Assembly: GCA_023436685.1 (NCBI GenBank)
Contig: JAEZIL010000295.1
Span: forward strand, 1 to 7,173
Reading direction: 5' to 3'
Source of the DNA: Bacteroidota bacterium
Lineage (GTDB): Bacteria; Bacteroidota; Bacteroidia; Chitinophagales; Chitinophagaceae
DNA length: 7,173 nt
Position numbers and translations under genes: made by a program. The notes under the pieces were generated by a model. It saw only the letters and a list, made by a program, of their open reading frames with translations. It searched no databases and was not told where the DNA came from. Positions 1 through 6,265 of the stretch are shown here, in pieces (position 1 is the stretch's first letter; every line of letters begins with the position of its first letter).

Positions 1-805
1 TGGCAGGAAGCCGCTCGTCGTTGCTTATAGGTACGTAGCCAGAATAATACACGCGCTTCAAAGAATAATTGCGGTATAGGCTATCAGCTTTGTACATAAT
101 GTCTTTATCAGTCTCCGGTGTAGCGCCTATCACCATTTGCGTGCTTTGGCCAGCTGGAGCAAAACTTGGTGCAGACTTTATTAATGCACGTTCCTCAGTA
201 AGGCCACTGATGGTTTTACTAAGAAAGGACATAGGGCGAACTATATCCTGCTCATTTTTTTCAGGAGCCAACATTTTCAGGCTCTGCTCTGAGGGCAATT
301 CAATATTCACACTTAGTCTGTCAGCATAAAGGCCTGCCTCTTTCATCAGCTCATTACTGGCACCGGGTATTGTTTTCAGGTGGATGTAGCCATTATAGTT
401 ATGTTGCAACCGTAGTGTCTTTGCAACTCTCACAAGCCGCTCCATAGTATAGTCGGGACTCTTAAATATACCTGAGCTGAGGAATAACCCTTCGATATAA
501 TTACGCCTGTAAAAATTAATAGTGAGATCTACGACCTCTTCCACAGTAAAGGCTACGCGTTTTATATCGTTGCTGCGGCGCGATACACAATAGGCACAAT
601 CGTAAATACAAAAATTCGTCAGTAATATCTTTAATAATGAAACACACCTTCCATCCTCGGTATAGCTATGACATATGCCATTGCTAGCATTCCCTAAGCC
701 TTTATTAGTATTTTCTCTTTTACTACCACTTGACGCGCAGGATACATCGTATTTTGCAGCATCAGATAAAATATTCAATTTCTCATTAATCCTATCCCAG
801 CTCAT
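1..805 (-). CDS. Putative DNA modification/repair radical SAM protein (N-terminal 268 residues, cut by window edge)
   Basis: An open frame runs on the minus strand from ATG at 805-803 to the left edge without a stop. It begins MSWDRINEKLNILSDAAKYD. Residues 66-73 read CIYDCAYC, the CxxxCxxC motif (Cys66, Cys70, Cys73) that binds the radical SAM [4Fe-4S] cluster. Around it are stretches I recognise from the family annotated as putative DNA modification/repair radical SAM protein (TIGR03916-like): AAKYDVSC, GICHSY, DGRCVSLLKILLTN, RRSNDIKR, NFYRRNYIEGLFLSSGIFKSP, HLKTIPGAS and SVNIELPSE. Extra cysteines at 23, 45 and 54 precede the cluster motif. Family members are typically around 400 residues, so roughly the last third lies outside. 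The family is usually encoded next to a uracil-DNA-glycosylase-like protein, and the link to DNA metabolism rests on that neighbourhood; no reaction is established. The next gene downstream is not visible here. Family assignment is confident, function is not. Confidence 0.93.
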   Translation of the reverse strand, partial: MSWDRINEKLNILSDAAKYDVSCASSGSKRENTNKGLGNASNGICHSYTEDGRCVSLLKILLTNFCIYDCAYCVSRRSNDIKRVAFTVEEVVDLTINFYRRNYIEGLFLSSGIFKSPDYTMERLVRVAKTLRLQHNYNGYIHLKTIPGASNELMKEAGLYADRLSVNIELPSEQSLKMLAPEKNEQDIVRPMSFLSKTISGLTEERALIKSAPSFAPAGQSTQMVIGATPETDKDIMYKADSLYRNYSLKRVYYSGYVPISNDERLPA

Positions 806-806
806 T

Positions 807-842
807 GTACAAATTTAAACAAACGTACAAATATATGTACAA
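807..842. repeat. Three short GTACAA direct repeats in the radical SAM promoter/leader
   Basis: GTACAA occurs at 807-812, 825-830 and 837-842; the first two copies extend to GTACAAAT. On the minus strand they read TTGTAC, and the middle copy overlaps the candidate -7 element. The first copy, read as TTGTAC at 805-810, also forms an inverted pair with 825-830. A further TTGTAC sits at 914-919 at the plus-strand promoter. They could be operator half-sites, but the region is AT-rich and part of the similarity follows from the -7 consensus. Confidence 0.4.
828..835 (-). promoter_or_regulatory. Candidate Bacteroidota -7 element for the radical SAM gene
   Basis: On the minus strand this reads TATATTTG, a full match to the Bacteroidota sigma-70-type -7 consensus TAnnTTTG. 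It lies 22 bp upstream of the ATG at 805, implying a short leader of roughly 15 nt. No clear TTG -33 box is seen about 19-20 bp further upstream. The element overlaps one copy of the TTGTAC repeat described separately. Called by motif only. Confidence 0.5.
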
Positions 843-850
843 TACAGTGG

Positions 851-866
851 CGTTAATTTATTAACG
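851..866. promoter_or_regulatory. Perfect inverted repeat between divergent promoters (candidate operator)
   Basis: CGTTAAT-TT-ATTAACG has perfect 7-bp arms around a 2-bp centre. It lies between the candidate promoters of the divergent radical SAM and YceI genes: about 15 bp upstream of the minus-strand -7 element and about 42 bp upstream of the plus-strand one. The size and symmetry fit a dimeric regulator site. No regulator gene is present in the window, and no known operator was recognised. Confidence 0.35.
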
Positions 867-908
867 TAACTTTCTGGATAAAGTATTTTCAAATTAAAAA
901 ATATTAAC

Positions 909-916
909 TACTTTTG
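909..916 (+). promoter_or_regulatory. Candidate Bacteroidota -7 element for the YceI-family gene
   Basis: The sequence TACTTTTG matches TAnnTTTG and lies 33 bp upstream of the ATG at 950. A T-rich stretch ending at 890 (TTTTC), 18 bp upstream, may serve as a weak -33 region, although it lacks the TTG core. The leader that follows is AT-rich with no Shine-Dalgarno sequence, as is usual in this phylum. Confidence 0.5.
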
Positions 917-949
917 TACCTACAATAATTAACATAAAACACTCTTATT

Positions 950-1480
950 ATGGCAACAACGTGGAAATTAGACCCGATGCACTCAGAACTACAGTTCAAA
1001 GTGAAACACCTGATGATAACAACCGTAACCGGCCAGTTCAATAGCTATACTGTTGATGCTACAACTGAGGGGGACGATTTCACTAAAGGTGGTAGCGTTA
1101 CAGTTACAGCAGATATAGATAGTATTAGTACGAATAATGAACAGCGTGATACACACTTGAAATCTGCAGATTTTTTTGATGCAGGAACGCACCCTCAACT
1201 AAAGTTCGTAAGCACAAAAATGGAAGGTAGTGGTGATGAATATAAACTAACCGGAGATCTTACTATTAGAGGTACAACACTACCAATAACATTAAATGTT
1301 GAATACGGTGGTACAGTAGTAGATCCTTATGGGCAAACTAAAGCAGGATTTACTGTAAATGGTAAAATAAGCCGTAAAGAATTTGGCTTGATATGGAACG
1401 CAGTAACTGAAGCGGGATCTGTTGTTGTGAGCGATGAGATAAAAATACATGCTGAGATCCAACTTGTGAAACAAGCTTAA
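950..1480 (+). CDS. YceI-family lipocalin-like protein, cytoplasmic form
   Basis: The 176-residue product is a complete YceI-domain protein, spanning the usual 170-190 residues. Family hallmarks are WKLDPMHSELQFKVKHL at 5-21, the G-x-F after it (TGQF, 27-30), NNEQRDTHLKSADFFD at 62-77, HPQLKF at 81-86, GDLTIRGTT at 102-110, SRKEFGLIWN at 141-150 and a final strand DEIKIHAEIQL. YceI proteins form an eight-stranded antiparallel beta-barrel that in characterised relatives binds a polyprenyl-type lipid; the physiological role is generally unclear. Many are periplasmic, but this one starts directly at the domain with MATTWKLDP and has no signal peptide, so it should be cytoplasmic. The ATG at 950 is the natural start because it is placed exactly at the domain boundary. 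It is monocistronic: its own promoter candidate lies upstream and a strong terminator directly follows. The ligand cannot be inferred. Confidence 0.95.
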   Translation: MATTWKLDPMHSELQFKVKHLMITTVTGQFNSYTVDATTEGDDFTKGGSVTVTADIDSISTNNEQRDTHLKSADFFDAGTHPQLKFVSTKMEGSGDEYKLTGDLTIRGTTLPITLNVEYGGTVVDPYGQTKAGFTVNGKISRKEFGLIWNAVTEAGSVVVSDEIKIHAEIQLVKQA

Positions 1481-1485
1481 ACATG

Positions 1486-1530
1486 AAAGGGCTACTTCCT
1501 TTTAAAGATACGTAGCCCTTTTTTCTTTTT
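1486..1530 (+). terminator. Intrinsic terminator of the YceI-family gene, embedded in the 3' end of the convergent gene
   Basis: AAAGGGCTAC (1486-1495) pairs perfectly with GTAGCCCTTT (1512-1521), giving a 10-bp stem with a 16-nt loop, followed by a T-rich tract (TTTC then TTTTT, to 1530). It begins 6 bp after the YceI stop codon. On the minus strand the same stem is followed by CATGTTTAAG, a much weaker T tract, so it is oriented mainly for the plus strand. The right arm and T tract are also codons of the AsmA-like protein. Confidence 0.85.
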
Positions 1531-4017
1531 CCTTGGCTCATCAGCAGTAGTTATTGTTGTATCAGCACCTTCACCTACAGCATCATTCTTCCTGTTCCAT
1601 TTAATTTTTACTTTTCCATCCTCTCCGTCTACTGCTTTAAGATGTAGTACAATACCCTTCATGTTGCGCTCCTTCCTTAGCTCTTCATCTTCAATCAGTT
1701 CATCTTTACCGGGGTTGCGCAGAGGGATATCTATATTAATATCGGTACCGGTTGCCGCAAAAGAGTAAATACCTTCAATGCTCATATTAATGGCGCTTGA
1801 CTCTATAGCCATTGGGTAAATGGTTATTTTATCACCTTTAATATCAAATTTATTTTTTAGGGTATTAAAAGTGATATTATCAAGATTTCTATTGCGGAAA
1901 ACGAATTTACTGATCTTAATAAGTGGCTCAAAATTGCGAAGCGCACCGTTTTTAAACTCAAAAGACGCTGTGCCATTAAATGAGCGAGGCATAAGTTTAC
2001 CATCATCTTTAACAGCCCCTGTAACGTTGATTGCAGCAGATAAATTGCCACTCACATTACTATCGGTAATAGATGTCTGCCCAAAATTATCAAAGGCATA
2101 TAAGAACTTAGCAATATTAACATGCGATACATCTGTCTTTACAATAAAATTATTAACCGGGCCTTGCTGTAAAAGACGAATATCCATCTTTAATGTTCCG
2201 TCGGCATGCTTTACAATAAAGTTTTTTAGATTAATGTCAGTATTTGTCAGTGTTACATCAGCTTTAATATCAAAAGCCTCAAAACGTTGGTATATAAGCT
2301 TGTCCACATTTACATCCATATGTACACTACTTGCCTCCAAAACCTTGTCCAACTGATAAGACATCTTCGAAATATTATTCCCTGCACCTTTCCTCGCCGC
2401 TGACACTCTTTGTACACTGTCATTCCGTTTAGTAAGAAATGCTTTAAAGTCGCTCAGGTTAATAAGCGGGCTACGCACATGCCAGTCCAGTATTATTTTT
2501 TCAGGTGCCGTATAGTATAAGTTAAGGAAATTTTTGAGGCTGCCCTGCATAGCCAATTGTGTATTGCCCTTTTGGAGTTTTACGTTATCCAGAAAAAGAT
2601 CGCTGCCGTTAAACTTAAGTACAGCGCTGGTATTTTTGAATATCATGTTTCTTGGCACATAGGTCATTGCAGCATCCGTTAGTTTAATAGTGCCATATAT
2701 ATATGGCTGAGTAGTATCGTTGCTACGTATACCCGCCCTATATAGTAAGTTAACATCAACATTGCCTTTATCGAAATGAAAAGTATTACTACCTATTATT
2801 GAATTGATTTTGGTGACTGGAAACTTAGACTGAAAGCGCCCTTGCAACACCGGGCTTATAAGATTAGTTACTTGAATAGTATCGGCACTGAAAGGGATGC
2901 CTGACCATTTACCCTTAAGCGCAGTTAGTGTAATAATTGCATTACGGTCGTTACGCCCGTTGCCTGTAATATATTCGTTATAAAACCTGCCATTGAAGGT
3001 ACATTCATCTATATCGCCACCAGGCGTTTTAAATGTATTGTTTCTGACTTTCCAGGTAACATTGACCAAGGGTGTATCACGGTACTTCATACTACCTTTA
3101 AGAACTGCCTGCAAGTCAATAGGATCTTCAAAATCGAGCGTATTTATCTTAGACGATATATTGGGCGACAACAAAGCCGTTGCATTTTTATATGCTATAT
3201 TATTTGCTTTTATATTAAGCTCGAATGTGGGCGGCGTGGTGGGAAAAATAAATCTGCCACCCAGTAATATCTCGTCTTCATCTATTTCCAGTTCCTGCTC
3301 GGGTATTGTTAAGGTTTTTGTGATCTTATCGTACGATATACTGAGGTCCGACTTTAAGCGCTTATTCTGTAAAAAACTGCCCTTTTCGGTATTGAAGTTA
3401 AACTGCTTTACAGTTGTATTCAGCTCTATTTTTGCATTCCAACCACCTTCTAGTTTGTAATCTATAACAGTTTCCAGGTCCTTTATATCCAGCTGAAATA
3501 ATTTATTTTTTGTCTTGTTCTCAAAAACAAGGTTTACATTGTTGAAGTAGAGATGATTGATGCGAGGTTGAGATTTTTTCCGGGTAGTATCCTTTTGTGG
3601 TTTAGGCGTAAATAAACGAGTGTTAGTATATCCATTACTATCGGTAAACAAATAGATATCTGCGTTATTTATACTTACATCACGAATGCGTGGAGCCCCT
3701 TTTATAATAGAAAATGCATTTACCGATACATATATTTCCTTCGCGCGTAGCAAATCGTGCTTATGCTGCATCCAAAGACTATCGCGCAGCAGCACATTCT
3801 GTAACGATATAGATATACCCGGAAAGCCACGTATAAGTGTAGGCTCCATGCTTTCGATACTTAATGTACCACTTATGTTTTCATTCAGCTGCTCTGTTAC
3901 AGCTTCCAATACGGCTTTTTTGTTAATGTTGACATAGGCTACAACGCAGGCAAATAACAGGAGCACCAAAAGAATGACTCCCGCAACTATCTTTAATGAC
4001 AACTTCAGCCAACGCAT
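1492..4017 (-). CDS. AsmA-like family envelope protein
   Basis: The 841-residue product has a short cytoplasmic N-terminus, one membrane anchor at about 8-29 (KIVAGVILLVLLLFACVVAY) and a long periplasmic part dominated by alternating beta-strand-like segments. The AsmA-type start includes GTLSIESMEPTLIRGFPGIS (50-69) and recurrent phrases such as IRDVSINNADIYLF (111-124) and LYFNNVNLVFENK. The region near 740-810 (GIYSFAATGTDINIDIPLRN and following) matches the AsmA-like C-terminal region. AsmA/TamB/YhdP relatives are thought to form elongated grooves involved in phospholipid transport or outer-membrane assembly; the role of this protein is inferred from that family. The tail is unusual: the last 15 residues are EPRKKKKGLRIFKRK, nine of them basic. 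The gene follows the AI-2E-family gene with a 17-bp gap, so the two are probably co-transcribed. The ATG at 4017 is immediately followed by a coherent anchor, and no in-frame alternative is better. No Shine-Dalgarno is visible. Confidence 0.9.
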   Translation of the reverse strand: MRWLKLSLKIVAGVILLVLLLFACVVAYVNINKKAVLEAVTEQLNENISGTLSIESMEPTLIRGFPGISISLQNVLLRDSLWMQHKHDLLRAKEIYVSVNAFSIIKGAPRIRDVSINNADIYLFTDSNGYTNTRLFTPKPQKDTTRKKSQPRINHLYFNNVNLVFENKTKNKLFQLDIKDLETVIDYKLEGGWNAKIELNTTVKQFNFNTEKGSFLQNKRLKSDLSISYDKITKTLTIPEQELEIDEDEILLGGRFIFPTTPPTFELNIKANNIAYKNATALLSPNISSKINTLDFEDPIDLQAVLKGSMKYRDTPLVNVTWKVRNNTFKTPGGDIDECTFNGRFYNEYITGNGRNDRNAIITLTALKGKWSGIPFSADTIQVTNLISPVLQGRFQSKFPVTKINSIIGSNTFHFDKGNVDVNLLYRAGIRSNDTTQPYIYGTIKLTDAAMTYVPRNMIFKNTSAVLKFNGSDLFLDNVKLQKGNTQLAMQGSLKNFLNLYYTAPEKIILDWHVRSPLINLSDFKAFLTKRNDSVQRVSAARKGAGNNISKMSYQLDKVLEASSVHMDVNVDKLIYQRFEAFDIKADVTLTNTDINLKNFIVKHADGTLKMDIRLLQQGPVNNFIVKTDVSHVNIAKFLYAFDNFGQTSITDSNVSGNLSAAINVTGAVKDDGKLMPRSFNGTASFEFKNGALRNFEPLIKISKFVFRNRNLDNITFNTLKNKFDIKGDKITIYPMAIESSAINMSIEGIYSFAATGTDINIDIPLRNPGKDELIEDEELRKERNMKGIVLHLKAVDGEDGKVKIKWNRKNDAVGEGADTTITTADEPRKKKKGLRIFKRK

Positions 4018-4034
4018 ACAAACACATTAAAGGG

Positions 4035-5039
4035 TTATTGTTCTTCATTAAATTCTGCCCTATATACCTTAATTAACAGTATAAAATACGATATGAACAA
4101 TGGGCCAAATATTAAGCCCATAATACCAAATAACTGCAATCCAAGCAGCACACCAAATACTGTTATCAACGGGTGCACATCTCCTATTTTCTTCAAAATG
4201 GTGAAACGCAATACATTGTCGATATTAGAGATTACTACAGCACTATATAGAGTAAGGCCGATAGCAGGCCCTGTTTCACCAATGGCAAACATATATACAA
4301 CTATAGGTATCCACACAATCATAGTACCCACTACTGGCAGCAGCGAGCATACACCGGTCATTAAACCCCATATTAAAAACTCGTTTACACCAAATATCCA
4401 GTAGCCTACTGAAGCAACAATTGATTGTAAAAAAGCCAGTACCGGTATGCCAATAGCGTTAGAAACAACCAGTTTATAGGTCTCTGCCCATATAGATGCT
4501 TTGCTTTCTTTCTTTAGAGGTAATACTTCGAGTAAATCCTGCTCCATTTTTCTACCTCCTATAAACATGAAGTAAACAACAAACAATGCAACAACAAAAT
4601 TTGTAACCACCGATGCAGTAGTGCCTAAAATACGCGGAAGCAACATAGCTGCCCTTTGTATTCCCATTTGTAATTGCTCCTGGCTTACTGTAATTTGTGG
4701 AAACCGCTGCTTGACCTGCGTAAGCATTATTGTTCCTTTTTCTATAAGGTATTCGGAGTTATGGATCAGATAATTTACTTTGGGTATTAATACTTCCACC
4801 ACAGCCCAAACAGGAATGGCCAGAATGAGTATTGTAAGAGAGATAAGCGTAAGTGCTGCTAATGCCTTCTTCCAACCTTTCTGTTCTATCAACCTGAAAT
4901 AGGTTTTGCGCAAAAGGATATATAAAGTAACAGCCAATAAAAACCCCGGTACGAAATAGTATAGCTGCCATACAACTACAACCCCTATCAGGAGTATGAG
5001 TAAATAAAGGCTAACCCTTTTTATATTAAGCGCATTCAT
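4035..5039 (-). CDS. AI-2E family (PerM/UPF0118-type) membrane protein
   Basis: This 334-residue polytopic membrane protein is close to the normal family length (about 330-370). Hydrophobic segments lie at about 10-28, 31-44, 59-82, 142-161, 195-217, 220-253, 257-271 and a long C-terminal stretch 290-325. Between about 83 and 140 is the usual soluble insert. Conserved family sequence is visible at LLPVVGTMIVWIP (233-245), SNIDNVLRF (271-279), HPLITVFGVLLGL (289-301) and GIMGLIFGPL (305-314). Members have been reported as autoinducer-2 exporters or as cation/proton antiporters, while most are uncharacterised, so the substrate is unknown and the AI-2 label should not be taken literally. It is the first gene of a two-gene minus-strand unit with the AsmA-like protein. 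The start ATG at 5039 directly precedes the first membrane segment. Confidence 0.93.
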   Translation of the reverse strand: MNALNIKRVSLYLLILLIGVVVVWQLYYFVPGFLLAVTLYILLRKTYFRLIEQKGWKKALAALTLISLTILILAIPVWAVVEVLIPKVNYLIHNSEYLIEKGTIMLTQVKQRFPQITVSQEQLQMGIQRAAMLLPRILGTTASVVTNFVVALFVVYFMFIGGRKMEQDLLEVLPLKKESKASIWAETYKLVVSNAIGIPVLAFLQSIVASVGYWIFGVNEFLIWGLMTGVCSLLPVVGTMIVWIPIVVYMFAIGETGPAIGLTLYSAVVISNIDNVLRFTILKKIGDVHPLITVFGVLLGLQLFGIMGLIFGPLFISYFILLIKVYRAEFNEEQ

Positions 5040-5080
5040 ATTTCAGATGTGTGTAAGACAGTATGTAAATAATATTATAC

Positions 5081-5090
5081 CAACATGTTG
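5081..5090. promoter_or_regulatory. 10-bp perfect palindrome in divergent spacer
   Basis: CAACATGTTG is a perfect palindrome placed about 42 bp upstream of the AI-2E-family ATG and about 67 bp upstream of the DUF4421-type gene start. Its position in a divergent spacer fits an operator, but a 10-bp palindrome can also occur by chance. No convincing TAnnTTTG element was found next to it. Confidence 0.25.
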
Positions 5091-5116
5091 CATTTATCGG
5101 GCCAAAGAACACAGGC

Positions 5117-5138
5117 GTAGTTTTTTCTATTAAACTAC
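5117..5138 (+). promoter_or_regulatory. Short inverted repeat in the leader of the DUF4421-type gene
   Basis: GTAGTTT (5117-5123) and AAACTAC (5132-5138) are perfect 7-bp arms around an 8-nt AT-rich loop, ending 18 bp before the probable start codon. It may be a leader hairpin or an operator. TAGTTTTT at 5118-5125 is also a one-mismatch relative of the -7 element TAnnTTTG, so this stretch may instead be part of the promoter. No T tract follows it, so it is not an intrinsic terminator. Confidence 0.3.
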
Positions 5139-5156
5139 TAACAAAAAAACAATGTT

Positions 5157-6230
5157 TTGTCTTTAAGGTTAACCTTACTCATACTATTATACTTAGCTTC
5201 CGGGCACCAGGTTGCTTCCGGCCAGCCTTTTGCCCGCTTAAACCCGGCACCGGATACCAACTACATTCAAGATCTGTCGCATAAACTTGCCTTGAGATTA
5301 TATGGATCGCGAAAATTTACAGGGTACAAATTGGGACAATTTGGCAACAAACGGGTTATATACTACCCTAATTCAAATATAAACGTAGGCGTAGGTGCCA
5401 GCTACAAGTTTCTAAACATAAATATTGGCTTCCCTGCCCCTTTTATTAACAACGATAAAGATAAGTATGGTAAAACCAGGTTTTTGGACCTTCAGTCCTA
5501 CATCTACATGGGCAAACTAACCATTGACCTGTACGCTCAATTTTATAACGGATATTATTTGGCAAATAATGAAGTGCTAGCCACCACGCCACCTAACGGA
5601 TATTTGCAACGACCAGACATTAAGACCAAAACAATAGGTACTACAGTTGAATATATCTTTAACCATAAAAAATTCTCCTACCGCTCTATATACCTGCAAA
5701 ACGAACTACAGAAAAAAAGTGCAGGGTCTTTTCTTGCAGGCGGTGGTGTACATTATGTAAATATGCGTGCCGATTCATCGGTCATACCAACCACCATAGC
5801 TGATAAAGATTTTTTTAATGGTGCGCATTTTAATCAATCCGATTTCATAAATCTGACAGCCAATTTCGGCTATGCACACAACTTTGTAATAGCCGGGCAT
5901 TTTTTTGTAATGGGTTCTTTATTGGGCGGCGTAGGTGGCAACTATATGCAACTAACAAATGTACCGTCGGGCACAGGCAATGAAGGCATTAATCTCAACC
6001 TTACTGCAACTGTACGTGTTGGAGCAGGCTATAACTCTGAACGTTTTTTTGCCGGCGTACATTATGTAAACTATATAACTGCCAATGCAGCCCCCATTGC
6101 ACATGCATGGCAACAATATGAAGCGGGCAACCTTCGCGTATCTGTAGTACGGAGACTTGATGTAAAAAAACCACTGCCCAAACCGCTAGACAAGTTATTT
6201 GACGCCGATCTTCCGCCAGTTACCAATTGA
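5157..6230 (+). CDS. DUF4421-type predicted outer-membrane beta-barrel protein
   Basis: The 357-residue product carries an N-terminal signal peptide (RLTLLILLYLASG core, likely cleaved near VASG/Q at 22-23) and then a sequence I recognise as DUF4421, a Bacteroidota family. Recognisable pieces are HKLALRLYGSRKF (42-54), YYPNSNINVGVGASYKF (69-85), GKTRFLDLQSYIYMGK (105-120), IDLYAQFYNGYYL (123-135), RPDIKTKTIG (152-161) and KKFSYRSIYLQNELQKKSAG (171-190). Alternating aromatic/polar strands to about residue 336 fit an outer-membrane barrel, followed by a proline-rich tail. The function is unknown. The start is problematic: TTG at 5157 is the only plausible in-frame initiator after an upstream stop at 5139, whereas an ATG at 5152 is out of frame and meets a stop after four codons. 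One extra T in the T4 run would join that ATG to this frame. The subtilase gene follows after 35 bp. Confidence 0.85.
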   Translation: MSLRLTLLILLYLASGHQVASGQPFARLNPAPDTNYIQDLSHKLALRLYGSRKFTGYKLGQFGNKRVIYYPNSNINVGVGASYKFLNINIGFPAPFINNDKDKYGKTRFLDLQSYIYMGKLTIDLYAQFYNGYYLANNEVLATTPPNGYLQRPDIKTKTIGTTVEYIFNHKKFSYRSIYLQNELQKKSAGSFLAGGGVHYVNMRADSSVIPTTIADKDFFNGAHFNQSDFINLTANFGYAHNFVIAGHFFVMGSLLGGVGGNYMQLTNVPSGTGNEGINLNLTATVRVGAGYNSERFFAGVHYVNYITANAAPIAHAWQQYEAGNLRVSVVRRLDVKKPLPKPLDKLFDADLPPVTN

Positions 6231-6265
6231 TAAATAAGTGATACTTTTATAGCAATTAGTTCTGT

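Noticed and set aside
69..329. 86-codon plus-strand open frame near the left edge
   Set aside because: Antisense to the radical SAM gene, whose minus-strand frame is strongly supported by family motifs across the same bases.
1292..1541. Minus-strand open frames overlapping the YceI-family gene, one continuing past the terminator
   Set aside because: The YceI family match covers the whole plus-strand frame. The antisense translations show no domain.
1820..2356. 178-codon open frame on the plus strand
   Set aside because: It lies wholly antisense to the AsmA-like gene, and its translation has no recognisable domain or sensible start context. It is a shadow frame.
2993..3460. 155-codon open frame on the plus strand
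   Set aside because: Antisense to the AsmA-like gene. The serine/leucine-rich translation is what the reverse frame of beta-strand coding sequence produces.
4093..4404. 103-codon plus-strand open frame inside the AI-2E-family gene
   Set aside because: It overlaps the conserved C-terminal membrane core of the AI-2E-family protein and has no independent support.
6231..6265. Possible promoter TACTTTTA (6242-6249) before the subtilase
   Set aside because: It lacks the final G of TAnnTTTG and any -33 box at suitable distance. The gap is short and better explained by co-transcription.
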